DNA from: Flavobacterium sp. | GTDB taxonomy: Bacteria; Bacteroidota; Bacteroidia; Flavobacteriales; Flavobacteriaceae | Direction of reading: 5' to 3' | NCBI GenBank assembly: GCA_030151565.1 | Contig: JASLDM010000018.1 | Coordinates: forward strand, 1 to 53,047 | DNA length: 53,047 nt | Shown: in pieces, positions 24,268 to 31,521 of the stretch | How the letters are laid out: each line of letters starts with the position of its first letter | How positions within the stretch are numbered: position 1 is the first letter of the stretch | Program-made: the position numbers and the translations under genes | Notes under the pieces: model-generated | Told to the model about the DNA's origin: nothing | Databases searched by the model: none | Seen by the model: the letters and a program-made list of their open reading frames with translations, nothing else

Positions 24268-25221
24268 ATGAGTTTTTTTAAAAAGTTGTTTTCTTCTGAA
24301 AAGAAAGAAACATTAGATAAAGGTTTGGAAAAATCGAAGACATCTTTTTTCTCGAAATTGACTAAAGCTGTTGCAGGAAAGTCAAAAGTAGATGATGAGG
24401 TCTTGGATAATTTAGAAGAGATTTTGGTGTCATCCGACGTAGGTGTTAATACTACTTTGAAGATTATTGATCGAATCGAAGAACGTGTTGCTAAAGATAA
24501 ATATGTTGGGACTGATGAATTGAATCAGATTTTACGTGATGAAATTGCAGGACTTCTGTCTGAAACTAAATCAGGAGAATCTACAGAATTTGATATCCCT
24601 AAAGATAAAAAACCATACGTACTGATGGTTGTAGGGGTTAATGGCGTAGGGAAAACTACAACGATTGGAAAATTGGCGTATCAGTTTAAAAAAGCAGGAT
24701 ATAAGGTTGTTTTGGGTGCGGCTGATACATTTCGTGCCGCGGCAATTGATCAACTTCAGGTTTGGGCTGATCGCGTAGGAGTGCCGATTGTAAAACAACA
24801 AATGGGGAGTGATCCTGCTTCTGTAGCATTCGATACTTTACAGTCAGCGGTAACCCAAGATGCGGATATCGTAATTATAGATACGGCTGGGCGTTTACAT
24901 AATAAAATCAACTTGATGAATGAGTTGTCAAAAGTAAAGCGTGTTATGCAAAAAGTTATTGTAGATGCTCCACATGATGTGTTGTTGGTATTAGATGGAT
25001 CAACAGGACAAAATGCTTTTGAACAAGCTAAACAATTCACAGCAGCTACGGAAGTTACTAGTTTAGCTGTAACGAAACTTGATGGGACTGCTAAAGGAGG
25101 AGTTGTTATTGGTATTTCTGATCAATTTCAAATTCCTGTGAAATATATAGGTGTTGGTGAAGGTATTGAAGATTTGCAAGTGTTTAATAAATACGAATTT
25201 GTAGATTCTTTTTTTAAATAA
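24268..25221 (+). CDS. ftsY: Signal recognition particle receptor FtsY
   Basis: FtsY is the SRP receptor GTPase that docks ribosomes making membrane proteins to the translocon. The 317-residue form starts MSFFKKLFSSEKKE, an amphipathic membrane-targeting helix, and has no long acidic A domain. The NG domain shows G1 GVNGVGKTTTIGKLA, GAADTFRAAA, DTAGRL and TKLDGTAKGG. I start at the ATG at 24268 instead of the upstream GTG because the extra residues match nothing in the family and carry the -7 box. A lipoprotein gene begins at the next base after its stop. Confidence 0.95.
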   Translation: MSFFKKLFSSEKKETLDKGLEKSKTSFFSKLTKAVAGKSKVDDEVLDNLEEILVSSDVGVNTTLKIIDRIEERVAKDKYVGTDELNQILRDEIAGLLSETKSGESTEFDIPKDKKPYVLMVVGVNGVGKTTTIGKLAYQFKKAGYKVVLGAADTFRAAAIDQLQVWADRVGVPIVKQQMGSDPASVAFDTLQSAVTQDADIVIIDTAGRLHNKINLMNELSKVKRVMQKVIVDAPHDVLLVLDGSTGQNAFEQAKQFTAATEVTSLAVTKLDGTAKGGVVIGISDQFQIPVKYIGVGEGIEDLQVFNKYEFVDSFFK

Positions 25222-25650
25222 ATGATGATGAATAAACTAACATATTTAGTACTCTCTTTCTTTTTTGTTCTATTTTCTTGTCAAGAAAAAGTGTCAGAAA
25301 AAGAATTGCATAACTTAAATGGTTATTGGGAGATTGAAAAGGCTGAAATGCCAGATGGAGAAGTTAAAGAATATAGTATTAATAGTTCGATTGATTATTT
25401 TCAATTTAAAGATGATTCAGGATTTAGACAAAAGGTTTTACCTCAGTTTGATGGTGAGTTTTTGACCAATGAAGTTCAGGAAGCTTTTGAAGTGTCTTTT
25501 GAGGATAAAAAGGTTTGGATTTCTTATCATACCGAATTTGCCGATTGGAAAGAAGAGGTATTGGTTGTAAAGCCAAATCGTCTTGTGGTAAAGAATGAGC
25601 ATGATATTAAATATTATTACAAGAGACCGGTACCTTTTAGTAAAAAATAA
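25222..25650 (+). CDS. Lipocalin-like lipoprotein
   Basis: A 142-residue protein with a lipoprotein signal peptide ending LFSC (lipid cysteine near residue 20) and a mature region beginning LNGYWEIEKAEMPDGEV, the opening of the lipocalin-like domains common in Bacteroidota lipoproteins. It ends with a short basic tail. The gene starts at the base after the ftsY stop, with three ATGs in a row (25222, 25225, 25228), any of which could serve. It shares one base with the next gene. Function is unknown; likely on the outer or inner membrane facing the periplasm. Confidence 0.75.
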   Translation: MMMNKLTYLVLSFFFVLFSCQEKVSEKELHNLNGYWEIEKAEMPDGEVKEYSINSSIDYFQFKDDSGFRQKVLPQFDGEFLTNEVQEAFEVSFEDKKVWISYHTEFADWKEEVLVVKPNRLVVKNEHDIKYYYKRPVPFSKK

Positions 25651-25964
25651 TGGAGAAGAAATTTAGTGCGCATAAGAGATTGCGTGAAGGGAATAGTATT
25701 CAAGATGTTTTAAAGGTTTTTATTGAAGGAAATAAACTTGGAGCAGGGATTGATAATTTAGATGTTAAATCGGCTTGGGTACGATTATTAGGGCCGGGTA
25801 TAGAAAGTTATACTGTGGATGTGTTTTTAAAAAGAGAGACGCTTTATGTTGCGCTTTCTTCGCCTATTGTACGGGAAGAGTTGAGTTATGGAAAGGAAAA
25901 GATAATTAGGATGATTAATGAGGATCTTAAAAAAGAAGTAATTAAGGATCTTATATTGAGATAA
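25650..25964 (+). CDS. DUF721/DciA-like protein
   Basis: A 104-residue protein with an N-terminal helix (FSAHKRLREGNSIQDVLKVFI) and a KH-like beta-alpha region with LYVALSSPIVREELSYGKEKII, which fits DUF721, the family of the helicase-operator protein DciA. DciA loads DnaB in bacteria without DnaC. The short length is normal in Bacteroidota. Stop and start overlap (TAATG) with the upstream lipoprotein gene, so the ftsY-lipoprotein-DUF721 genes are one operon, closed by a terminator. Confidence 0.82.
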   Translation: MEKKFSAHKRLREGNSIQDVLKVFIEGNKLGAGIDNLDVKSAWVRLLGPGIESYTVDVFLKRETLYVALSSPIVREELSYGKEKIIRMINEDLKKEVIKDLILR

Positions 25965-25969
25965 TACTA

Positions 25970-25998
25970 AAAAAAACTCCCATTTTGGGAGTTTTTTT
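25970..25998. terminator. Terminator of the ftsY operon
   Basis: AAAAAAACTCCC, loop ATTTT, GGGAGTTTTTTT. It could also stop the convergent sigma-factor transcript. Confidence 0.9.
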
Positions 25999-26055
25999 AT
26001 TGTAAATATTTTTTGATGATTGATTGCTGGTGTATTTAATGAGTTCAATGATTAA

Positions 26056-26631
26056 TTAAAGTTCGAAACGTTTGTCAATTTGTTTAACAATAATTTCAGC
26101 TAATAATTTTTTAGCTCTCATAATTTTAACCTTAACGTTGTTTAAAGGTTCTTGGAGTGTTTCGGAAATTTCATTGTATGTCATATCTTGAAAATACCTC
26201 ATTTGAATAACTTCTTGGTAATGAGGTTTTAAAAGTTTTACGTGTGCTTCAAAAATTTCTAACTTTTGTTTTTGAATCAATTCGTCTTCAATTGAGGGAG
26301 TGTCGTCAATTACATTTCGATATGAAGATTGGTTTTCGTCATCTATAGAGGAAAGTGGATTGTTTTTTCGTCTACGTATTAAATCGATATGTACATTTTT
26401 GGCAATGGTCAGTAACCAAGTGTTGAAAGCAAAGGTGTCTTTGTAGCTGTTAATTGCGCTAAATGCCTTTGAAAATGTTTCGATCGTAATGTCTTCTGCG
26501 TCGGTTTCGTTTTCTGTACGCTTTAAAATAAAGTGATAGACTTCACTCCAATAATGATTGAGAAGGTATGTGAAGGCCGCTTGGTCTCCTTTTTTTGCGG
26601 AAGCTATATTTTTGTCTAAAAGAGGGTTCAA
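26056..26631 (-). CDS. ECF-type RNA polymerase sigma factor
   Basis: A 191-residue sigma-70 family protein with region 2 (AEDITIETFSKAFSAINSYKD, FNTWLLTIAKNVHIDLIRRRK) and region 4 (PHYQEVIQMRYFQDMTYNEISETL followed by VKVKIMRAKKLL). It would direct polymerase to its own promoter class. No anti-sigma factor gene follows, unlike most ECF loci. It starts 2 bases after the stop of a glycosyltransferase gene, so the two are co-transcribed from the glycosyltransferase side. Confidence 0.88.
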   Translation of the reverse strand: MNPLLDKNIASAKKGDQAAFTYLLNHYWSEVYHFILKRTENETDAEDITIETFSKAFSAINSYKDTFAFNTWLLTIAKNVHIDLIRRRKNNPLSSIDDENQSSYRNVIDDTPSIEDELIQKQKLEIFEAHVKLLKPHYQEVIQMRYFQDMTYNEISETLQEPLNNVKVKIMRAKKLLAEIIVKQIDKRFEL

Positions 26632-26633
26632 TG

Positions 26634-27737
26634 TTATTTTCTGCTTATTTTGTTTTTAATAGAAATAAAGGAAACCATAAAAGAATGCATAAATTCTAAA
26701 ATGCAAAACCAATAGATTAAATCTTTCTCGTCAAAGCGTTTGAAAATTTTGTATGTATATATACCAACAATTAGGCTTCGTACTACAAACAAGATAAGTA
26801 CTATTTCCCATTGATACAAGAAGCTTAATAGAATTGTTAGTAAAATGAAATAGAGGCTTCGTGTGTATGTATATAAGTACACTTTTAACTTGTCAATAAG
26901 TTTTAAGTTAGAAAATAATACGATGTGTTCTTTTAGGCTATTTTTCCATTTCTTGTAAGAAGGTGTTATTTTTTCTGTTGTAAAGCTAGTATTGTTTGTA
27001 GAAATAGCTACGTTAGTTCGGGTTGAAATTTCATTTATGAAATAAAAGTCTTCGCCATGACTTTTTTGCATTTGATGGATGTAGCCATTTGCTTTGAAAA
27101 ATTCCTCTTTTTTATAAGCTAAGTTTTTGTTGTTTCCAAAAAGTGGTTTGTTGATTTTTGCCCAAGCAAAATTATATGAAGTGCTAAAAATATTTTGGAA
27201 ACGCATTAATTTATTCCAGAATGATTTTCTTACAACCTCTAAATGCGTGTGGCCTAAAACAATGTTTTTTTTGGAAGAAAATTCGCGCATCATATTTTCT
27301 ATCCACAAAGCAGAGTCAGGTAGTGCTGTAGGTTCTGCAAAAAGTAAATAGTCGAACTTGGCAACTTTAATACCTAAAGTTAATGCATATCGCTTGTTGC
27401 CCCAAAAAGCTTCGTTATTTTCAACATTAACAACTTTTGTATTCGGGTTATTAAGCGCAAAACTTTCAATAATTTCTAAACTTGAATCATAAGAGGCATT
27501 GTTTATCAAAACAATTTGAAAATTTGAGTATGCTTGCTTTTTTAAAGCTGTTAAAAACGAGGGTAATTCTGCTTCATTATTTTCTATATATACAATGACT
27601 GAAACAGGAAGTGAATTACTTGTGGGTTTTTGTTTTTTTTCATAAACTACTTTCCCAAGAATAAGAATATGATATAAAATATGTAGAATAACGATTGCTA
27701 CAAATGTGTAGAATAGTATAGAAAATATCGCTGCCAT
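26634..27737 (-). CDS. Membrane-anchored family 2 glycosyltransferase with altered DxD motif
   Basis: A 367-residue protein with one N-terminal membrane helix, a GT-A domain starting PVSVIVYIENNEAELPSF, and about three C-terminal membrane helices. The usual DxD/DAD metal motif before the KP/ALP segment is replaced by AEPTALPDS (near residue 136), while the later ED motif (KSHGEDFYFINE) is kept. The start is ATG at 27735-27737; a TTG two codons earlier is less likely. It is the first gene of a pair with an ECF sigma factor. The sugar donor and acceptor are unknown. Confidence 0.82.
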   Translation of the reverse strand: MAAIFSILFYTFVAIVILHILYHILILGKVVYEKKQKPTSNSLPVSVIVYIENNEAELPSFLTALKKQAYSNFQIVLINNASYDSSLEIIESFALNNPNTKVVNVENNEAFWGNKRYALTLGIKVAKFDYLLFAEPTALPDSALWIENMMREFSSKKNIVLGHTHLEVVRKSFWNKLMRFQNIFSTSYNFAWAKINKPLFGNNKNLAYKKEEFFKANGYIHQMQKSHGEDFYFINEISTRTNVAISTNNTSFTTEKITPSYKKWKNSLKEHIVLFSNLKLIDKLKVYLYTYTRSLYFILLTILLSFLYQWEIVLILFVVRSLIVGIYTYKIFKRFDEKDLIYWFCILEFMHSFMVSFISIKNKISRK

Positions 27738-27756
27738 TACCAATTAATAAGGGCAG

Positions 27757-27764
27757 CAAATGTA
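27757..27764 (-). promoter_or_regulatory. -7 box for the glycosyltransferase-sigma operon
   Basis: TACATTTG on the minus strand fits TAnnTTTG, 19 bases upstream of the ATG. Confidence 0.4.
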
Positions 27765-27793
27765 CGATTAAGTAAGTGAAAATACTATAAATG

Positions 27794-28807
27794 TTAAAAT
27801 ATATTTACTTCGGCTTCTATGTGTATTTTAAATAGATCGTAAACGTCTTTTTGTATTGTTTGGGCTAGCTTTAATATGTGTTTTCCCTCGGCTTTTCCAT
27901 AGTTAACTAGAACTAATGCTTGTTTATCATGAACACCTGCATCTCCGTATCTAGTACCTTTATATCCTGTTTTTTCGATTAGCCATCCCGCTGGGATTTT
28001 ATAGTTATTGCTGTCGACTTCGTAAAAAGGAATGTCGGGATAGATGTTTTGTATTGAGTCAAAAAACTGTTTTGAAACTACAGGGTTTTTGAAAAAGCTT
28101 CCGCTGTTTCCGATTTCTTTAGGATTGGGTAATTTGCTGTTTCTAATTGAAATAACGGCTTTACTAATATCTTGTATGGTAGGTGTAGTGATCTTTTTAT
28201 TTTCAAGAGCAGCTTGAATAGCTCCATAAGATGTTTTTAGAACATGATTTTTCTTGGTAAGTTTGAAGGTAACCGAAGTGATTATGAATTGATTTTTAAG
28301 GTCTTTTTTAAAAATACTTTCTCTATAGTCAAAGTGACAATCATTATTCGTGAAGGTTTTTTCAATTTGAGTACTCATCTCTAGTCCTATACAAGAGTCC
28401 ATTGTGTCTTTGATTTCTACTCCATAAGCACCAATGTTTTGAATAGGGGTAGTTCCTACATTTCCTGGTATTAATGATAAGTTTTCAAGACCTCCATAAT
28501 TCTTTTTCATTGTCCATTGTACAAATTCGTGCCAGTTTTCTCCAGCTTGAGCCTCAATCCATGCGAAATCCTCATCTTCTTTTAAGATTTTAATTCCTTT
28601 TAGGTTGATTTTAACGACAACTAAATTTATATTTTCTGTCAATAACATATTGCTTCCACCTCCTAGAATAAAAAGATTATCTGGGCGATTCATTTTACAT
28701 AATTGTTTTAAATCTGAAAGTGTACTTACTTCTACAAAGTGTTTTGCATTCACATCTATACCAAAAGTATTGTGCGGTTTTAGCGATACGTTAGATTGAA
28801 TTTTCAT
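27794..28807 (-). CDS. murB: UDP-N-acetylenolpyruvoylglucosamine reductase
   Basis: MurB reduces UDP-GlcNAc-enolpyruvate to UDP-MurNAc with NADPH and FAD, an early step of peptidoglycan synthesis. The 337-residue type I enzyme shows the FAD-binding LGGGSNMLLT, LSLIPGNVGTTPIQNIGAYG, YRESIFK with the substrate-binding arginine, the catalytic serine in GNSGSFFKNP, PAGWLIEKTGYKG, and the C-terminal glutamate in EAEVNIF. A TACTTTTG box lies at 28832-28839. It is downstream of recF on the same strand, with a gap of 47 bases. Confidence 0.95.
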   Translation of the reverse strand: MKIQSNVSLKPHNTFGIDVNAKHFVEVSTLSDLKQLCKMNRPDNLFILGGGSNMLLTENINLVVVKINLKGIKILKEDEDFAWIEAQAGENWHEFVQWTMKKNYGGLENLSLIPGNVGTTPIQNIGAYGVEIKDTMDSCIGLEMSTQIEKTFTNNDCHFDYRESIFKKDLKNQFIITSVTFKLTKKNHVLKTSYGAIQAALENKKITTPTIQDISKAVISIRNSKLPNPKEIGNSGSFFKNPVVSKQFFDSIQNIYPDIPFYEVDSNNYKIPAGWLIEKTGYKGTRYGDAGVHDKQALVLVNYGKAEGKHILKLAQTIQKDVYDLFKIHIEAEVNIF

Positions 28808-28831
28808 GATGGAGAATGGTTAAGTGTATTA

Positions 28832-28839
28832 CAAAAGTA
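28832..28839 (-). promoter_or_regulatory. -7 box for murB
   Basis: TACTTTTG on the minus strand fits TAnnTTTG and ends 24 bases before the murB ATG. Confidence 0.4.
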
Positions 28840-28854
28840 AAGAAACTATTTATT

Positions 28855-29949
28855 TTAAAAGCTATCCGATTCGATCTTAAATATGTCGTAATCCTGATTA
28901 ATACTTTTTAAGAGTGCTTCAGTTCGGTCAGCGTGAGTGTCGGAGATGAAAAGTTGTCCAAAAGTATCTTCTTGTACAAGTTCTATGATTTTTCTAACGC
29001 GTTCCGCATCTAATTTATCAAATACATCATCGAATAAAAGAATAGGGGCTATTCCTTTTTGCTTTTTTAAGAATTCGAATTGAGCTAGTTTTAACGCAAT
29101 TAGTAATGATTTTTGTTGCCCTTGTGATCCGAATTTTTTTATCGGGTGTTCTTCTAATTCAAAAGTTAAATCATCTTTATGGATTCCAACACTAGTATAT
29201 TGAAGAGCTCTATCTTTTTTTAGGTTTTCTTCGAATAAATGTAATAAATCTCCTTGATAAAGCTGACTCTCGTAGCGTATTTGAATTTGATCTTTCTCTG
29301 ACGTAATCAATTGATGGTAATGATTGAATACAGGAAGAAAGTCGTTTATAAAAGATTTCCTTTGTTCAAATATTGGAAGTGCTAAGTCTGCTAGCTGTTC
29401 GTTGTAAACAGAAAGTGTAGTAGCATCAAAAGTGTGATTTAAGGCAAAATATTTTAAAAGTGAATTGCGTTGCGATAGTAATTTTTGATACTGAATTAGT
29501 TTTTGTAAATAGCTTGAATCTAATTGTGAGATTACACTGTCGATGAATTTTCGACGAGTTTCGCTACCTTCTGTGATTAAGTCTGCGTCAGATGGTGAAA
29601 TTATTACCAATGGTATGAACCCAAAATGATCTGAAAAACGCTCATAGAGTTTCGCATTGCGTTTCAATATTTTTTTCTGTCCTCGTTTTAAGCTACAAAC
29701 AATATGTTCTTCTTTTTGATCTTTATCAAAAGTGCCATCTATGACAAAAAAATCTGTTCCGTGCTGAATGTTTTGACTAGCAATCGGGTTGAAATAACTT
29801 TTGCCATAAGCTAAGTAATAGATAGAATCTAAAATATTGGTTTTTCCAATGCCGTTACTTCCAACAAAACAGTTGATTTTTTTGCTGAAAACGAAAGATT
29901 TATCCGAGATGTTTTTGAAATTTAGGAGACTTAACTTTTTTAAATACAC
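28855..29949 (-). CDS. recF: DNA repair and replication protein RecF (GTG start)
   Basis: RecF is an SMC-like ATPase that loads RecA at single-strand gaps. The 364-residue protein starts MYLKKLSLLNFKNIS and shows Walker A GSNGIGKTN (about residues 29-37), the signature GSQGQQKSLLIALKLAQ, and Walker B PILLFDDVFDKLD. The start is GTG at 29947-29949; the frame is closed by TAA five codons further upstream and no ATG is available. It is divergent from the TPR-ribH-mutL group, an arrangement I recall in other flavobacteria. Confidence 0.95.
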   Translation of the reverse strand: MYLKKLSLLNFKNISDKSFVFSKKINCFVGSNGIGKTNILDSIYYLAYGKSYFNPIASQNIQHGTDFFVIDGTFDKDQKEEHIVCSLKRGQKKILKRNAKLYERFSDHFGFIPLVIISPSDADLITEGSETRRKFIDSVISQLDSSYLQKLIQYQKLLSQRNSLLKYFALNHTFDATTLSVYNEQLADLALPIFEQRKSFINDFLPVFNHYHQLITSEKDQIQIRYESQLYQGDLLHLFEENLKKDRALQYTSVGIHKDDLTFELEEHPIKKFGSQGQQKSLLIALKLAQFEFLKKQKGIAPILLFDDVFDKLDAERVRKIIELVQEDTFGQLFISDTHADRTEALLKSINQDYDIFKIESDSF

Positions 29950-30052
29950 AGAGAAAGTAAACTTTTAGAGATTTCTAAGTAAGGTTTTTGAATTTTGGTG
30001 CAAATTATCAAAAATATTGATAAGAAGCACTTTTAAATTACAATAAAAATCC

Positions 30053-30060
30053 TATTTTTG
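30053..30060 (+). promoter_or_regulatory. -7 box for the TPR-ribH operon
   Basis: TATTTTTG fits TAnnTTTG and ends 22 bases before the ATG at 30083. Confidence 0.45.
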
Positions 30061-30082
30061 CCACTCATTAAACTTTCAATGT

Positions 30083-30868
30083 ATGGCAACTTATAATAAA
30101 AGAGGTTATAAAGCTCCAAAACCTAAAGAGGAAAAAGAAGAAAACGAATTTGATCAATATAGTGAGGTAAATGCAGATAATAGTGCTACAGCCGAAGTTT
30201 TTGATTCTTTAGATAAAGGTGCTTCAAAAATGGAAGGTTGGGTTGCTCAAAACCAAAAATATATTTTTGGAATTGTAGGAGCAATTGCTTTGATAACTGT
30301 TGGGTATATGGGATATCAAAAATTTGTTGTTGAGCCTAAAAACGAGGACGCAGCAAATGAAATGTTCCAAGCTCAAAATTACTTTACAGAAGCTACAACG
30401 AATGCAACATTAAGCGATTCTTTATATAATCTTTCTTTAAATGGGGGAGAAGGTAAGCTAGGTTTTTTAGGAATTATAGAAAGCTACTCTGGAACTCAAT
30501 CTGCTAATTTAGCACATTATTATGCGGGAATGGCGTATTTGAATCTAGGTAAAAACAAAGAGGCAATCGAAAATTTAGAGAAATTTAAATCAAACGATAT
30601 TCTGTTGAGTGCAATGGCTTTAGGTGGGATTGGTGATGCTTTTTCTGAATTAGATCAAAAACAAGACGCTTTTGAGTATTACAAGAAAGCTGCTAATAGC
30701 ACTAAAAATGATTTTACAACTCCGAGATATTTAAATAAAGCTGGAGCAATGGCTTTAGATTTAGGTAAAAAAGACGAGGCTTTAAAATTATTTAATGAAA
30801 TTAAAAATAATTATCAGGGATCTTCAGAAGCAAATTCTGTTGATATGATGATTGGATTGGCACAATAA
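30083..30868 (+). CDS. Membrane-anchored TPR protein (YfgM-like)
   Basis: A 261-residue protein with a charged cytoplasmic N-terminus (about 58 residues, rich in K, E and N), one membrane helix (YIFGIVGAIALITVGYMGY), and a periplasmic part with tetratricopeptide-like repeats (YYAGMAYLNLGKNKEAIENLEKF, then DAFEYYKKA, then KDEALKLFNEI). This layout is that of YfgM-type periplasmic TPR proteins, which work with the PpiD chaperone and the translocon in E. coli. That role here is inference. It is 11 bases before ribH. Confidence 0.82.
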   Translation: MATYNKRGYKAPKPKEEKEENEFDQYSEVNADNSATAEVFDSLDKGASKMEGWVAQNQKYIFGIVGAIALITVGYMGYQKFVVEPKNEDAANEMFQAQNYFTEATTNATLSDSLYNLSLNGGEGKLGFLGIIESYSGTQSANLAHYYAGMAYLNLGKNKEAIENLEKFKSNDILLSAMALGGIGDAFSELDQKQDAFEYYKKAANSTKNDFTTPRYLNKAGAMALDLGKKDEALKLFNEIKNNYQGSSEANSVDMMIGLAQ

Positions 30869-30879
30869 AATTCAATACT

Positions 30880-31371
30880 ATGGCTACTGAAAACAAAAAC
30901 CTTTCTGAATACGATAAATCTACTTTGCCTGATGCAAAAGATTTTAAAATAGGTATTGTAGTTTCTGAATGGAATGATGTAATCACGAATGGATTATATC
31001 GTGGTGCTGAAACTGCTTTGTTGGACTGTGGAATGCAATCGGAGAACATTGTCCGATGGAATGTACCTGGTAGCTTCGAGTTAATTTTCGGAGCAAAAAA
31101 AATGATGGATACTTTTGAAGATATGGATGCCGTAATTGTTATGGGCTGTGTTATTAAAGGTGAAACGATGCATTTTGATTTTGTATGTGAAGGAGTAACA
31201 CAAGGGGTTAAAGACTTAAACTTAATGTATGAAATTCCAGTTATCTTTTGTGTGCTAACGGATAATAATGAACAACAATCTTTGGATAGAAGTGGAGGTA
31301 AGCATGGTAATAAAGGTACTGAAGCTGCTGTAGCTGCTCTTAAAATGATTGAATTGAATAGAAAGTATTAA
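30880..31371 (+). CDS. ribH: 6,7-dimethyl-8-ribityllumazine synthase
   Basis: RibH joins 5-amino-6-ribitylaminouracil with dihydroxybutanone phosphate, the step before riboflavin. The 163-residue protein shows the ring-stacking aromatic in VSEWN (W31), the loop VPGSFELIFGAKKM, the catalytic histidine H98 in KGETMHFDFVCEGV, and a conserved C-terminal arrangement. It is expected to form a 60-mer or decamer. No FMN riboswitch is visible upstream; it is transcribed with the TPR gene and ends in a terminator. Confidence 0.95.
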   Translation: MATENKNLSEYDKSTLPDAKDFKIGIVVSEWNDVITNGLYRGAETALLDCGMQSENIVRWNVPGSFELIFGAKKMMDTFEDMDAVIVMGCVIKGETMHFDFVCEGVTQGVKDLNLMYEIPVIFCVLTDNNEQQSLDRSGGKHGNKGTEAAVAALKMIELNRKY

Positions 31372-31392
31372 AAAAGTGATTAAGACATTTTT

Positions 31393-31422
31393 AAAACCTG
31401 TAAATTTTTTACAGGTTTTTTT
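31393..31422 (+). terminator. Terminator of the TPR-ribH operon
   Basis: AAAACCTGTAA pairs with TTACAGGTTTT around a short A/T loop, followed by T's. Confidence 0.85.
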
Positions 31423-31474
31423 ATTTTTAGAATAAATTACAAAATCCGAGTTCGTAAAGCCGGGATTAATTCTT

Positions 31475-31482
31475 TAAATTTG
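31475..31482 (+). promoter_or_regulatory. -7 box for mutL
   Basis: TAAATTTG fits TAnnTTTG, 39 bases upstream of the mutL ATG. Confidence 0.4.
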
Positions 31483-31521
31483 TCTTTTTGTGACTTTAAA
31501 AATAGGTAATAGTCTTAATAG

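Noticed and set aside
30880..31371. Possible FMN riboswitch before ribH
   Set aside because: The upstream gap is 11 bases inside an operon and has no conserved riboswitch pattern; none is seen before the TPR gene either.
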